DNA of 64,000 nt, taken from positions 620,001 to 684,000 of the forward strand of contig NZ_JACJQO010000005.1 in the NCBI RefSeq assembly GCF_014696715.1, read 5' to 3'. Origin of the DNA: Pseudanabaena sp. FACHB-2040 (GTDB taxonomy: Bacteria; Cyanobacteriota; Cyanobacteriia; Phormidesmidales; Phormidesmidaceae). This document shows, in pieces, positions 52,307 to 61,049 of this stretch. Position 1 is the stretch's first letter. Each line of letters begins with the position of its first letter. The notes beneath the pieces are model-generated. The model worked only from the letters and a program-made list of their open reading frames with translations. It searched no databases and had not been told where the DNA came from. The translations under genes and the position numbers were made by a program.

Positions 52307-53908
52307 CTAAATGCCGAGGTCGATAGTCTCCCCCCGCCAGCCAACAGAAATTGTAGGAAGGTCGCCCGGAATGCCTTTAGGATCGCAGCGCACCTGAAGC
52401 TGGTCAGCTTCGACAGATATCTGAACCTGGTCCCGCTTACGGACAAAATCAAGGCACTGCACCAGATTTGGGAACCAAATATCCTCGTGAGACTGAATGA
52501 ACCGGATCAGCTCAGCATGGGCTGCTAAGCGCTCAGTCTCACTCAACCAGCCGTACTGGTAGGTTGCCGAAAACGGGTGATCTAAGTATCCAAAAATGTT
52601 GCCCGCTTTCAGGTGATTACTAAAACTCTCCAGGTAGGGGTCTACTGAATTGCCGTAGCGATGGTAGCAGTCCCCGTGCAGCATACACTGCTGGCTGTGG
52701 GAAACAATCGGTGGCTCACAAAAAGGCACTCGGCCGGCCCGCCCAATCAAATACTCCGGATCGTTGTGGATAATGCCCCCCACAAAGCCCTGATACCCCG
52801 CATCAGTAAGGGCCTGGACTGCGTAGGGTGGATTTTGGTGAAAGGGAGACACCGCATAGCGAACTGAGCCGACTTCAGGCAGATGTTGCTCCAGCCAGCG
52901 CTTTGAGTCTTGTGCTTCCTGCAGTGCCTGGGCATGGTCAGCACCCCAGTTAGGCGGATGGGTAACTGAGTGAGACACGACCGATCCACCTGCGGCAATC
53001 ACGTCTCGCAGCAGGGCCATGTCTTCTACTTGAGGCGGCAACCCAGTGACCACGGCTAGGGAGAAGGGCAGCCCCGCATCTCTGTAAAGTTCAAACAGGG
53101 GCCGGGAAGTTGCGATCGCTTGATCACAGTCCAGCCGCATCGTGACAGCCCCCTGATACCCCGACGGAATTTCCCTGAGGTGAGGAATGCAGGGAAGCTC
53201 ATCAGAGCGATAGTGGCTGTAGAAGTCCTCTACAATTGCCCATTCCCAACTGTCTACTGGACCCACTTGGCGGTTGAACCACAAAACCTCCGAGGTCTCA
53301 AAGGAGGTTAAAGACGCATAGAGGCCAAAAGTTTGCCCGATCTGATTGGTTAGCTGAGCGAGCGAGCTGGCCGTTATTGCCCTGACTTTCTGGCAAATTG
53401 ACCAAGGGCTAGGCCCCTTTTGAATACCTCCAAAGCCCAAAGTGTTCCATTCGTCCGTAAAGTCATAGCGTAGTAAAGGCCGGCTCCGGGCCTTCAACCG
53501 AGCCAAAATAGGTGAATCTGAAACGTAATGAATGGACAACTGAGACTGATCGAATGTATCTGTTTCAATTAAGGACAGATAGTCCTGGAAATCTCCAGCT
53601 TCTAGCGCTTCAACTTCCAATCCAAGAGTTCTACCTAGGGCTACTCCTAAGGAGCCCAACAGGATGATCTTGGTCCGTTTTGCTAGCAGCTGTTCAATCA
53701 GGCCAGCCTGCTCGTCTTGCGGGTTTACAAACAAGTAGCAGCCGTCAACTTGCTCTGTAGCAACATAATTTAGCCGCTGCACCCCGGCCACAGAAAAAGA
53801 TCGAATCAAAGCAGCTTCCACAATAGAAACCAGCTCTATATCCTCTTGGCGGCCTATAAGGTTGATTGGCACAGTAGAGTATTCAAACTTAAAACTACTT
53901 TTGGACAC
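52307..53908 (-). CDS. NodB-type polysaccharide deacetylase-like protein
   Basis: 533 residues from GTG 53908 (SD AGGA upstream; TTG 53923 lacks one). The C-terminal half (from ~265) is a carbohydrate esterase 4-like domain: AVTMRLDCDQAI (acid pair LDCD in place of TFDD) and VVSHSVTHPPN (His pair). A downstream YAVSPFHQNPPYAVQALTDAGYQGFVGG fits the fold. The N-terminal ~260 residues are not recognised but contain a metal-free, alpha/beta-like stretch (GRQEDIELVSIVEAALIRSFS...). Probably cytoplasmic (no signal peptide), so it may deacetylate a nucleotide- or lipid-linked sugar. In the glycan locus, upstream of the GT at 51035. Confidence 0.75.
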   Translation of the reverse strand: MSKSSFKFEYSTVPINLIGRQEDIELVSIVEAALIRSFSVAGVQRLNYVATEQVDGCYLFVNPQDEQAGLIEQLLAKRTKIILLGSLGVALGRTLGLEVEALEAGDFQDYLSLIETDTFDQSQLSIHYVSDSPILARLKARSRPLLRYDFTDEWNTLGFGGIQKGPSPWSICQKVRAITASSLAQLTNQIGQTFGLYASLTSFETSEVLWFNRQVGPVDSWEWAIVEDFYSHYRSDELPCIPHLREIPSGYQGAVTMRLDCDQAIATSRPLFELYRDAGLPFSLAVVTGLPPQVEDMALLRDVIAAGGSVVSHSVTHPPNWGADHAQALQEAQDSKRWLEQHLPEVGSVRYAVSPFHQNPPYAVQALTDAGYQGFVGGIIHNDPEYLIGRAGRVPFCEPPIVSHSQQCMLHGDCYHRYGNSVDPYLESFSNHLKAGNIFGYLDHPFSATYQYGWLSETERLAAHAELIRFIQSHEDIWFPNLVQCLDFVRKRDQVQISVEADQLQVRCDPKGIPGDLPTISVGWRGETIDLGI

Positions 53909-53941
53909 CGCTTCCTGGAGCAAATAAAGGCTCAGACAACT

Positions 53942-54697
53942 TCATTCCTGGTTCCAGATTGTATGCATTAACCAATCTCGACCTGAAATGCCAGCTGCAT
54001 CCTCCGACAACAGGAAACGAATAAGGCCAGCCACCTCAGAAGGGGATGACAGCCTGCCTAACTCCAGAGGGCTCGTAATTTCCTGCAGGTAATTCTCAAG
54101 ACTCACACCCTTCTCATCTGCAATTCTCTGAGAGTCGACCCTGGACATCTCAGTATCTACCCAGCCAGGGCAAACAGCATTCACTGTGATTCTGCGGTGG
54201 CCCAACTCTTTAGCCCAACACTTGGTCAAGCCAATCAGCCCAAACTTTGATGCACAGTAAGCACCGTAGCCTCTCCTACCCTCTTTGCCAAGCTGAGAAG
54301 AAATGTTGATAATTCTGCCGCCATCCTGAATTTTGCTGAGCAGATTAGCAGTTAATAAATAAGGAGCAGCAAGATTAGTTGCCAATATCTCATCCCACTC
54401 ATCTAGGCTCTGATTCTCGTCAATTCGTCTAACCTTACAAATACCGGCATTATTAATCAATCCGTAAACGGGATCATTAACAGCCTCACAAAAGGAGAGG
54501 ACAGAGTCCCTATTGGATAGGTCAACTTCACAGGTTGAAACAGCACCAAAATCTTCTAAATCAGTTTTAGCCTGGTCTAGGCTAATTTTATTTTTACCCA
54601 CAACGACAACTTGATAACCGTCTTTTAGTGCGCCCCTTACGATCTCAAATCCAATCCCTCTGCTGCCTCCCGTAATAATTAGCTTTCGGCTGCTCAT
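53942..54697 (-). CDS. short-chain dehydrogenase/reductase next to sugar-phosphate cyclase
   Basis: 251 residues, classical SDR: cofactor motif ITGGSRGIGFEI (~8-19), NNAG (~85), catalytic Ser-Tyr-Lys in ISSQLGKEGRRGYGAYCASK (~133-152) and PGWVDTEM (~179). It probably uses NAD(P)H on a keto-sugar or cyclitol ketone. Its ATG overlaps the stop of the cyclase gene (ATGA), so the two are translated together and it is likely to act on the cyclase product. The DNA is AT-richer than the surrounding genes. Confidence 0.9.
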   Translation of the reverse strand: MSSRKLIITGGSRGIGFEIVRGALKDGYQVVVVGKNKISLDQAKTDLEDFGAVSTCEVDLSNRDSVLSFCEAVNDPVYGLINNAGICKVRRIDENQSLDEWDEILATNLAAPYLLTANLLSKIQDGGRIINISSQLGKEGRRGYGAYCASKFGLIGLTKCWAKELGHRRITVNAVCPGWVDTEMSRVDSQRIADEKGVSLENYLQEITSPLELGRLSSPSEVAGLIRFLLSEDAAGISGRDWLMHTIWNQE

Positions 54698-55824
54698 AAA
54701 GGATAATTCTTGTAGTCATCAAGAAGGGATGCAAAGTCCTGAATGCGAACTCTGGAGAAGTAAGAGTCCCCCTCTCGATGGGGTTCTCCAACCCGGGTCA
54801 ATAACCCTAAGGATACCTTGCCGTCATAGTAGTGCTTATCGTACTTGACATGGTAAATAATTTTATCAGCCTCCAGCTCAGCAGGAACTGTGAACGGCAA
54901 TCGGTAGTGCTTTAAGACACTAACGTGCTGACTGAGTAACTCTTCACTGCATAGACCTAATTTGTTTGCCGCAAAGGCTGAAAATGCCATACCGATAGCA
55001 ATGGCTTCCCCGTGCAGCATCTCATTCTCGCTAGCATGTTCTATCGCATGCCCCAAAGCGTGACCGTACTGCTTGATCGCTTCGTTGTAAAGGAAAGGAT
55101 CGTTAGCGGATGACTCATACTCCGACATAATATCCAGCTTCAGTGAGACACTTTTGCGGATAACGCTGTTCATTCTTGCCGGATCCCAAGCAAACGGGTC
55201 TTGAGTGAGCAGTTCTTGATAAAAGGAATAGTCTTGGCAGAGGGCATGCTTAATAACCTCTGCAAAACCATCGATCAAAAACCGCTCTGGCAGGGTGTTT
55301 AGAAAGTCAACACAAATAATGACTGCCGTTGGGGGGTAGTAGGAGCCTATGGAATTTTTAGCAAAAGTGGAGTTAATAGCTTGCTTAACGTCTACCGCTG
55401 CATCTGCTTGGGAAAGCAGGGTAGTAGGAATATGAACGAGCTGAATTCCTCGGTAGAGTGTAGAGGCAATAAAGCCAGCTAAATTGTTGACGACTCCGCC
55501 ACCAAAGCTAACGATGCTGGAGTATTTATCAATGCCGATGTTAAGAATTTTAGAAATACACTCGCCGTAAGTTTCTAAACTCTTTGAATCTTCACTCGCT
55601 GGAACTACGATCGGGAATACTTTGATGCCCAGATTCGCTAAGCAATCGAGCACAAAGTCTAGATGCAGAGCAGCAAGGTTCTCGTCTGTAATGAGAATGT
55701 TGGCCGACTCTTGACTGAAGAGATTGAGTCTAGCTAGAAAATCAGCTAGTTCCTGCTTCTGAGGATAATAAATTTTTACCTGAGATTTTTTTTCAAACTT
55801 AAAATCCTGAAAAAAGTCAGCCAT
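54694..55824 (-). CDS. sugar-phosphate cyclase, 2-deoxy-scyllo-inosose synthase-like (DHQS superfamily)
   Basis: 376 residues from ATG 55824 (SD AGAGG). NAD-dependent DHQ-synthase fold: SFGGGVVNNLAGF (~106-118), IPTT (132-135), metal ligands Glu189 (GFAEVIKH), His255 (YGHALGHA) and His271 (LHGEAIAIGM). The diagnostic loop reads ADAAVDVKQAINSTFAKNSIG (140-160), with KQAIN where DHQ synthases have SSVGGKTGVN and EEVS enzymes carry DAxxxxKxGVN. KQA(V/I)N and the following YYPP match 2-deoxy-scyllo-inosose synthases (BtrC type), which cyclise glucose-6-phosphate. It overlaps the SDR downstream and the DUF5672-like gene upstream. Confidence 0.82.
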   Translation of the reverse strand: MADFFQDFKFEKKSQVKIYYPQKQELADFLARLNLFSQESANILITDENLAALHLDFVLDCLANLGIKVFPIVVPASEDSKSLETYGECISKILNIGIDKYSSIVSFGGGVVNNLAGFIASTLYRGIQLVHIPTTLLSQADAAVDVKQAINSTFAKNSIGSYYPPTAVIICVDFLNTLPERFLIDGFAEVIKHALCQDYSFYQELLTQDPFAWDPARMNSVIRKSVSLKLDIMSEYESSANDPFLYNEAIKQYGHALGHAIEHASENEMLHGEAIAIGMAFSAFAANKLGLCSEELLSQHVSVLKHYRLPFTVPAELEADKIIYHVKYDKHYYDGKVSLGLLTRVGEPHREGDSYFSRVRIQDFASLLDDYKNYPL

Positions 55825-56659
55825 TTCTGAACCTCTTTCCGTCAAATTCCTTAATCAACTGTTCGAGGTCAAATCTTTCATTGAGAAGCCGAAGCCAAAA
55901 CTCTCTGGACTCTTTGAATTTGAACCAGGCATGAGCCCCGAATGGTAGTTCCCCATGATTCATCGTCAAGCATTTCTCAGGGTTGTACTCAAACCCAAAA
56001 GCGAGGGAGTCTTCAAGGGAGCCCAGCTTAAAGTCACCCTTAAAGCGATTGGCCCAAAATCCCCAGAACATATCCTCATTATTGCTAAAAACTTTACCTT
56101 TATGTAAAAGGCTAGAGTACCGCTGGATCATATCACCAAACGAGCAAAGTGAAGTATCTTTGCCAAGTGCCCGCTGGGCCTCTGCGATCGCACCTCTCAA
56201 AGCTTCAATGCAGGAGGAAACCTTGCGCAGAGAAAAACCACCGTTACCACACCCAAAATCGACGTAGTTCCAGGTTACATTTTCCCAGAACTCTATTTCA
56301 TTCCTATCCCACAAAGGACCAATGTAGTCGTACTGCTTCTGGCACCACTCAAGCAGGCGATCTGAAAGAACTAGAGAGTCCAACTGATAAATCAAAATAT
56401 AATCAAAATCTTTAAACTGAGTGTAAAAATCAATGTCAAGTAGAAGCTGACTGTAGTTGTTATGAGAGCGGAAGAACCAATCATCGAATGAGAACAAGGT
56501 CCAACCGGAAAATTTCAGGTTTAAGGAATGTGGTTTGACGATAACTCTCGTATGGTTAGCTAAGACATGATCTGCTAGCAGGAAGGAAATCTTCTCGTAT
56601 TCATTAAAATCTGGTTTGTATAGAGGCAGAACCACTGCAACTCGCAGATCTGTTGACAT
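55817..56659 (-). CDS. DUF5672-like (putative glycosyltransferase) protein
   Basis: 280 residues from ATG 56659. The pattern RVAVVLPLYKPDFNEYE (~5-21), YILIYQLDSLVLSDRLLEWCQKQYDYIGPLW (~88-118) with the D..D..WC..YDYIG series, and GCGNGGFSLRKVSSC (~134-148) matches the DUF5672 family that accompanies glycan loci and has a GT-A-like outline. The QLDS stretch may be the DxD-like donor site. Overlaps the sugar-phosphate cyclase by 8 bases. The DNA is AT-rich relative to the window. Activity is unproven. Confidence 0.75.
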   Translation of the reverse strand: MSTDLRVAVVLPLYKPDFNEYEKISFLLADHVLANHTRVIVKPHSLNLKFSGWTLFSFDDWFFRSHNNYSQLLLDIDFYTQFKDFDYILIYQLDSLVLSDRLLEWCQKQYDYIGPLWDRNEIEFWENVTWNYVDFGCGNGGFSLRKVSSCIEALRGAIAEAQRALGKDTSLCSFGDMIQRYSSLLHKGKVFSNNEDMFWGFWANRFKGDFKLGSLEDSLAFGFEYNPEKCLTMNHGELPFGAHAWFKFKESREFWLRLLNERFDLEQLIKEFDGKRFRNG

Positions 56660-56902
56660 TGCTAGCCACGGCAAAACTTTGACTGAACTAGAGGCGATCC
56701 AATTATCTCACCTAGCAGCAGTAATAAGCCTCGTTCAGAACACTTTATTCCGCTAAGGACAATTGAAGACCTTAAACCTCATAAACAGTTCCCTTGAGGG
56801 GGTGTAGGAGGAGGCAGGGCCGTATTTTGTTTGTGTACGTGATGCCCTAAAAGAAAATAGCGGATCTGAAGGCACTCCCCTGTACAGCGCTTTAAAGACG
56901 TT

Positions 56903-57994
56903 TTATAGGGCGGCAATTCTGCTTAAAGCTTTTTCTGCAACCGTGGCAGTGGAGAATTGCTCTGAAACAAACTTATAGGCAGCCTCAATTTTTTCCTGTC
57001 TCAAACCGGGATGCTCTGAGCAGGTCTTTAAAGCTGATACTGCAGATGCATGGGAAGGATCAAACCATTTAGCATCCCGCCAAAAAGGGTAAGCATAGGG
57101 CGCAACGTCTACCAATTTGCCCTCAACAAGAAAAGAAGTGTTTTCATTGCAGTAGTCAACATTGCCTGAGTAATCAGAAGTGACAACCGACTTCCCGAGC
57201 AGCATAGCCTCAGCCATAGTTCGACCAAATCCTTCTGATCGGTGTAGAGATACATAGGCATCTGAAAGTTTAAACAGAAGGTTGATTTGAGCTTTGCTGA
57301 AAGATTCATTGATAAAGATTACGTTGGGCGCAGCCGCAATCATCTCGCTTAGTTCTTCATCATGATGCCTGTAATTCATTGTTTTTAGAATTAAACAGGT
57401 CTCTTGACTTCTCCCAAAAGCGCTAGCAAAGGCCCGCAGTAGGCCCTTTGGATTTTTGCGAATCAGCGTTGAGTTAGCATCAAATACAAAAAGAAATTTG
57501 AAGGAGTCTGCCTCAAGAGCTTCAATAGAAGTGGGTAAGGCTTCAAACTGTAATGGCTCTTTAATAATTAAGGGAATGTGAAATACGGGTTTACTAAAAG
57601 AGTTCTGAAAGCAGTTTAAAGTAAAAGCTGATGAAGCCCAAATTTCATCAACCAAGTCCTGGATAAAGGAAAAATCCTTAGGCCATAGGGATAATTCCCA
57701 GGGCCAATAGCCGATGTTATACCTGCCTTCGAAAGGTTCTGGCCCAAATTCCAGAAAAAAATGCATTAGCTCAAACGCAGGAAAGCAGAAAATGTTGCAG
57801 CTATACTTCAAACTGTCTGAAACATACTGCTCGCAAGACCTATCACCCTGTCGTGTAGTTAACCTTTTGGGATAGTTAAAAATAGTCGTTGGCACTCCCG
57901 AACTAACAAGGGCTTCAGCCAATGTTCGAACATCTTCGCCAAGACCTAGTTCACCAAAAACAGGCCCAATAATATTTACGCCATCAACTGTCAT
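56903..57994 (-). CDS. glycosyltransferase family 4 (AT-rich island)
   Basis: 363 residues. N-terminal NIIGPVFGELGLGEDVRTLAEALVSSGVPTTIFNYP (~6-41), NIGYWPWELSLWPKDF (~92-107), and the C-terminal donor motif DAYVSLHRSEGFGRTMAEAMLLGKSVVTSDYSGNVDYC (~246-283) with the SEGFGR...E signature. Such EGFGR-type GT4 enzymes occur in O-antigen loci and on large multi-domain glycosyltransferases. The gene is AT-rich compared with flanking genes. 22 bases separate it from the repeat-protein gene upstream on the same strand. Confidence 0.88.
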   Translation of the reverse strand: MTVDGVNIIGPVFGELGLGEDVRTLAEALVSSGVPTTIFNYPKRLTTRQGDRSCEQYVSDSLKYSCNIFCFPAFELMHFFLEFGPEPFEGRYNIGYWPWELSLWPKDFSFIQDLVDEIWASSAFTLNCFQNSFSKPVFHIPLIIKEPLQFEALPTSIEALEADSFKFLFVFDANSTLIRKNPKGLLRAFASAFGRSQETCLILKTMNYRHHDEELSEMIAAAPNVIFINESFSKAQINLLFKLSDAYVSLHRSEGFGRTMAEAMLLGKSVVTSDYSGNVDYCNENTSFLVEGKLVDVAPYAYPFWRDAKWFDPSHASAVSALKTCSEHPGLRQEKIEAAYKFVSEQFSTATVAEKALSRIAAL

Positions 57995-58016
57995 TAAACG
58001 AATACCTCTAAGGTGA

Positions 58017-59114
58017 TTAGACCTCAGCAGTTAGATAATTTGACAAGAGCTGTTCGACTTCCTGTTTGTAATTATAGACCTTGACAAGTTCTGAATCCTG
58101 CAACTCTCCGCTGTTCCTAAGCCTCTCCCAGTTAAAAGACCAAAAGGCCATCCTACCCTCAGCTCGACCACAAGAGAGCCAATGCTGATATCCAGAAGTG
58201 ACCTGGCCTGCTTTAATTGCCTCCATTACGTCGAGATTTGCATTTAAATACTCAGTTTCGTTGAAGCATAAAGGTAGTTTAAATTTGTTAGACCAGAAAG
58301 CGGTTCTACCCTCTTCCTTGCCATGACGCACCCAGTGTTGGTGCCCAGAAACCATTAAACCTGCCCTGACTATTTCTGCAACATCGGGGTAGGTATTGAA
58401 ATACTCGGCCTCATTGAAGGAGGAAGGTAGGTCGAATTTGTCGGACCAAAAGGCCTTTCTGTCTTCCTCAATACCGCATTGAATCCAGTGCTGATATGCG
58501 GAGGCAAACACACCTGCTTCAATAGCTTCTATGACGTCAGGGTATGCCTTGATATATTTTGTTCCGTCAAAGCACAAGGACAAGTCAAATTCTCTCAAAG
58601 CTGTTAAAAACTGATTGTTTTCAACAAATGCTTCAAGCGGTAGTTTTTCGACAGCAGTTTCAATCAGATGGGACTTGGGCAGCGTACTATAGCCCCAATC
58701 CCTAATCCACAGTAAATATAAAATTAATCCCTCTACAGAGGTCAGATTGAACTTGTTTTTCAAATCTTCTCGAGTTAAGTAGAGGCAGTAAAAGAAAACA
58801 GGCAAGTAGAGCCTGTTTTCTTCTGATTCAGGCAGGATTGATTTCAAGAGAAAATCAACCATCTCGTTGTGGTCAAAAACATGTTCCAGGTGATGGAAAT
58901 TTTTGACCAACTCATCATATCCGAGCAAGAACCATCCTAAATAGCGGATTAATCCACTACGAGTATAAAGATCAAAGTTGGGCTGAAAACTGAATCCATG
59001 AGCAACCCACAAAGCAGCCAACATATTTGGCAAGTGCCAGGTAGAGTCTCCCGCCTTTAAAGAGAAGCTGCTGTTGCCCAACAGGGTTGAGTTTTTAAAG
59101 GTTTTCGGGCTCAC
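58017..59114 (-). CDS. hypothetical protein with three 51-residue C-terminal repeats
   Basis: 365 residues from GTG 59114. Residues ~1-180 are an unassigned alpha-helical domain rich in aromatic residues (WFLLGYDELVKNFHHLEHVF). From ~182 to 331 three repeats follow with exactly 51-residue spacing (HW at 209, 260, 311): consensus FNxxEYxxxYPDVxxAIxAG, then SGxQHWxxxGxxEGRxAFW. This YPDV...HW...GxxEGR pattern is known from glycan-related and RTX-like surface proteins. No signal peptide is visible, so a cytoplasmic partner role with the GTs is possible. The gene is AT-rich and lacks HIP1 sites. Confidence 0.75.
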   Translation of the reverse strand: MSPKTFKNSTLLGNSSFSLKAGDSTWHLPNMLAALWVAHGFSFQPNFDLYTRSGLIRYLGWFLLGYDELVKNFHHLEHVFDHNEMVDFLLKSILPESEENRLYLPVFFYCLYLTREDLKNKFNLTSVEGLILYLLWIRDWGYSTLPKSHLIETAVEKLPLEAFVENNQFLTALREFDLSLCFDGTKYIKAYPDVIEAIEAGVFASAYQHWIQCGIEEDRKAFWSDKFDLPSSFNEAEYFNTYPDVAEIVRAGLMVSGHQHWVRHGKEEGRTAFWSNKFKLPLCFNETEYLNANLDVMEAIKAGQVTSGYQHWLSCGRAEGRMAFWSFNWERLRNSGELQDSELVKVYNYKQEVEQLLSNYLTAEV

Positions 59115-59287
59115 ACAATACCTACACCAAGACTTATATCGAGCGAAGTTTTGATCAAATGTACTTTGTCTGCAGAGTTCTGACTTCTACTAAAGTAGAT
59201 CAAACTTTACTGGCTTGAGTTCCTCATGGAGTAAGAGATAAGCCTACTCATCCACAAAATGGGGGCCCCAGACTATGCCTTTGTAGT

Positions 59288-60067
59288 CTATACATTCTCC
59301 ATACTGACAGCCAGCGGTAGCGCAGAAGCAGCGCTACCAACATGATTCAGGTACATTTCAGTGATCTCCTTAGGCTCTCCTGAGGCTAGGATTTGGCTGT
59401 CTTGCAGCCAAATCACCCGATTGCAGGAGTCTTGGATCATCTCCATGCTGTGGGATACGACCAATACGGTTGTATGGTTGTTCCAAAGCTGATCCATGCG
59501 GGCTTTGCTCTTTTGCTTAAAATTTTCATCTCCTACCGATAGAACCTCGTCCACGATTAGGATGTCGGGCTTAACTTCAGTTGCGATCGCAAACGCCAAC
59601 CGCGCCACCATCCCCGAAGAAAGCCCCTTGAGTGGAGCCGAAGCATAGTCCTGCAAATCTGCAAAATTGAGGATATCGTAAGTGCGCCTCACCATCTCGC
59701 TGCGGGGAAACCCTAGCAGTACCCCGTAGAGAATAATATTGTCAATAACAGAAATATCGGCTTCAAACCCTGCCCCCAACTCGATCATAGGCGCGATCCG
59801 GCCTTTGACTCTGACTGTTCCTTGGGTAGGCTTTAAGATACCAGAGATCACCTTTAATAGGGTAGACTTTCCAGCTCCATTGGGGCCAATGATGCCAACT
59901 TTTTCCCCTTGCTGGATAACGAGGTCAACCTGTGTCAATACGCGCTTTCGAGCAGGCTTTCTGTACTTGCCTTCTAGAATAGAAAATAAGGTTCGCTTCA
60001 GATCGTAGGAAAACTCTTCCTGCGTCCTTCTCCAAAGGGAAACTTGATCCAGCCGTATAGCTTCCAT
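59288..60067 (-). CDS. wzt: O-antigen/polysaccharide ABC exporter ATPase (Wzt-like)
   Basis: 259 residues: Walker A GPNGAGKSTLLKVISGILKP (~61-80), RIAPMIELGAGF (~91) characteristic of Wzt/TagH-type exporters, signature GLSSGMVARLAFAIATE (~148-164) with LSSGM rather than LSGGQ, and Walker B ILIVDEVLSVGD (~168-179), the DEVL..GD wording typical of polysaccharide exporters. The short C-terminus has no carbohydrate-binding extension, suggesting export of a glycan without a terminating cap. Its partner permease gene lies 6 bases upstream. Confidence 0.92.
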   Translation of the reverse strand: MEAIRLDQVSLWRRTQEEFSYDLKRTLFSILEGKYRKPARKRVLTQVDLVIQQGEKVGIIGPNGAGKSTLLKVISGILKPTQGTVRVKGRIAPMIELGAGFEADISVIDNIILYGVLLGFPRSEMVRRTYDILNFADLQDYASAPLKGLSSGMVARLAFAIATEVKPDILIVDEVLSVGDENFKQKSKARMDQLWNNHTTVLVVSHSMEMIQDSCNRVIWLQDSQILASGEPKEITEMYLNHVGSAASALPLAVSMENV

Positions 60068-60073
60068 AGGGTT

Positions 60074-60883
60074 TTATAGTAAATCCATAAACTGAGGTTT
60101 GAGCCACTTAAAGGTAAACCACCCAAAACTCATAAAAATAATGCCGCTGAGCCAAGAGGTTGCCACCAAGGTTAGGTCGGGAGCCTCCCCTGAAAGCACG
60201 ATTTGCCGTGTACTTTCTATAATCGGATACATGGGATTTAGCTGCAAAAAACCGGCCACTTCCTCGGGCACAATAGCTGATGGGTAGAAAATTGGGCTAG
60301 TGATCCAAAGGGCAAAAGTGACCAGCTCATACATGTAGGGTAAGTCCCTAAAGAAGACGTTCAAAGCAGCCATCAGTAGCCCAATACCAGTACAGACCAT
60401 AGTCAGACCAACAAAAGGCAAAATAACAGCTGCCGCATTGAGAACGCTATAGGAGATCAATAGGGTCATAACCACTAGAAGCGGCCAGACAGTGAGGCAA
60501 AATTGGAAGGCATTGGCTGCAATTATAGAGAGGGGGAAAGCACTCATTGGTAAGTGCATCTTATTGAGCAAGCTGCCGTTGTTGACCAGGCTTGAGAGTG
60601 CCTGTGATGTAGAAGTCGAGAAGAAGTTAATTACGGCCATCCCCGTGAAGGCCGCCAAGATATAGTTAAGAATCGAGTTGTTATAGTATTCTGCGAAGGT
60701 AGTTCCAAAGATAGTGGTGTAAACCCCTGTCATAATAAGTGGGTTTAATAGAGACCAGTAAATTCCTAAAAGTGAGCCACGATAGCGCACCTTTAGGTTT
60801 CGCTCCACCAAAACCTGTAAAATTTCCCAGTATCTATAGGCTTCGACCTGGGTTGGCAGTAGCTTCTTCACAGTGAGCGCCAA
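60074..60883 (-). CDS. wzm: O-antigen/polysaccharide ABC exporter permease (Wzm-like)
   Basis: 269 residues with six membrane helices. The N-terminal amphipathic part RYWEILQVLVERNLKVRYRGSLLGIYWSLLNPLIM (~17-51) is the hallmark of ABC-2 polysaccharide permeases; near the C-terminus PMYPIIESTRQIVLSGE is also typical. It begins with TTG 60883, with AGGA eight bases upstream; GTG 60871 is an alternative. Together with the adjacent Wzt it exports a lipid-linked glycan across the cytoplasmic membrane. It is the first gene of the leftward wzm-wzt unit. Confidence 0.92.
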   Translation of the reverse strand: MALTVKKLLPTQVEAYRYWEILQVLVERNLKVRYRGSLLGIYWSLLNPLIMTGVYTTIFGTTFAEYYNNSILNYILAAFTGMAVINFFSTSTSQALSSLVNNGSLLNKMHLPMSAFPLSIIAANAFQFCLTVWPLLVVMTLLISYSVLNAAAVILPFVGLTMVCTGIGLLMAALNVFFRDLPYMYELVTFALWITSPIFYPSAIVPEEVAGFLQLNPMYPIIESTRQIVLSGEAPDLTLVATSWLSGIIFMSFGWFTFKWLKPQFMDLL

Positions 60884-61049
60884 GGACCGTTTCCTACTGA
60901 GTTTTACATCATCGATTCACTTTAGGTGGCTTAGAACGGCATTGTCAATCTGACCCATACGGGGGATCTCTGCGGCTGAGGCTGCTTTTGCGTCCACCTC
61001 GTTTCCTTATTGCCCGATACTTGAAGGCTAGCTCTAGCCGCAGTTGAAG

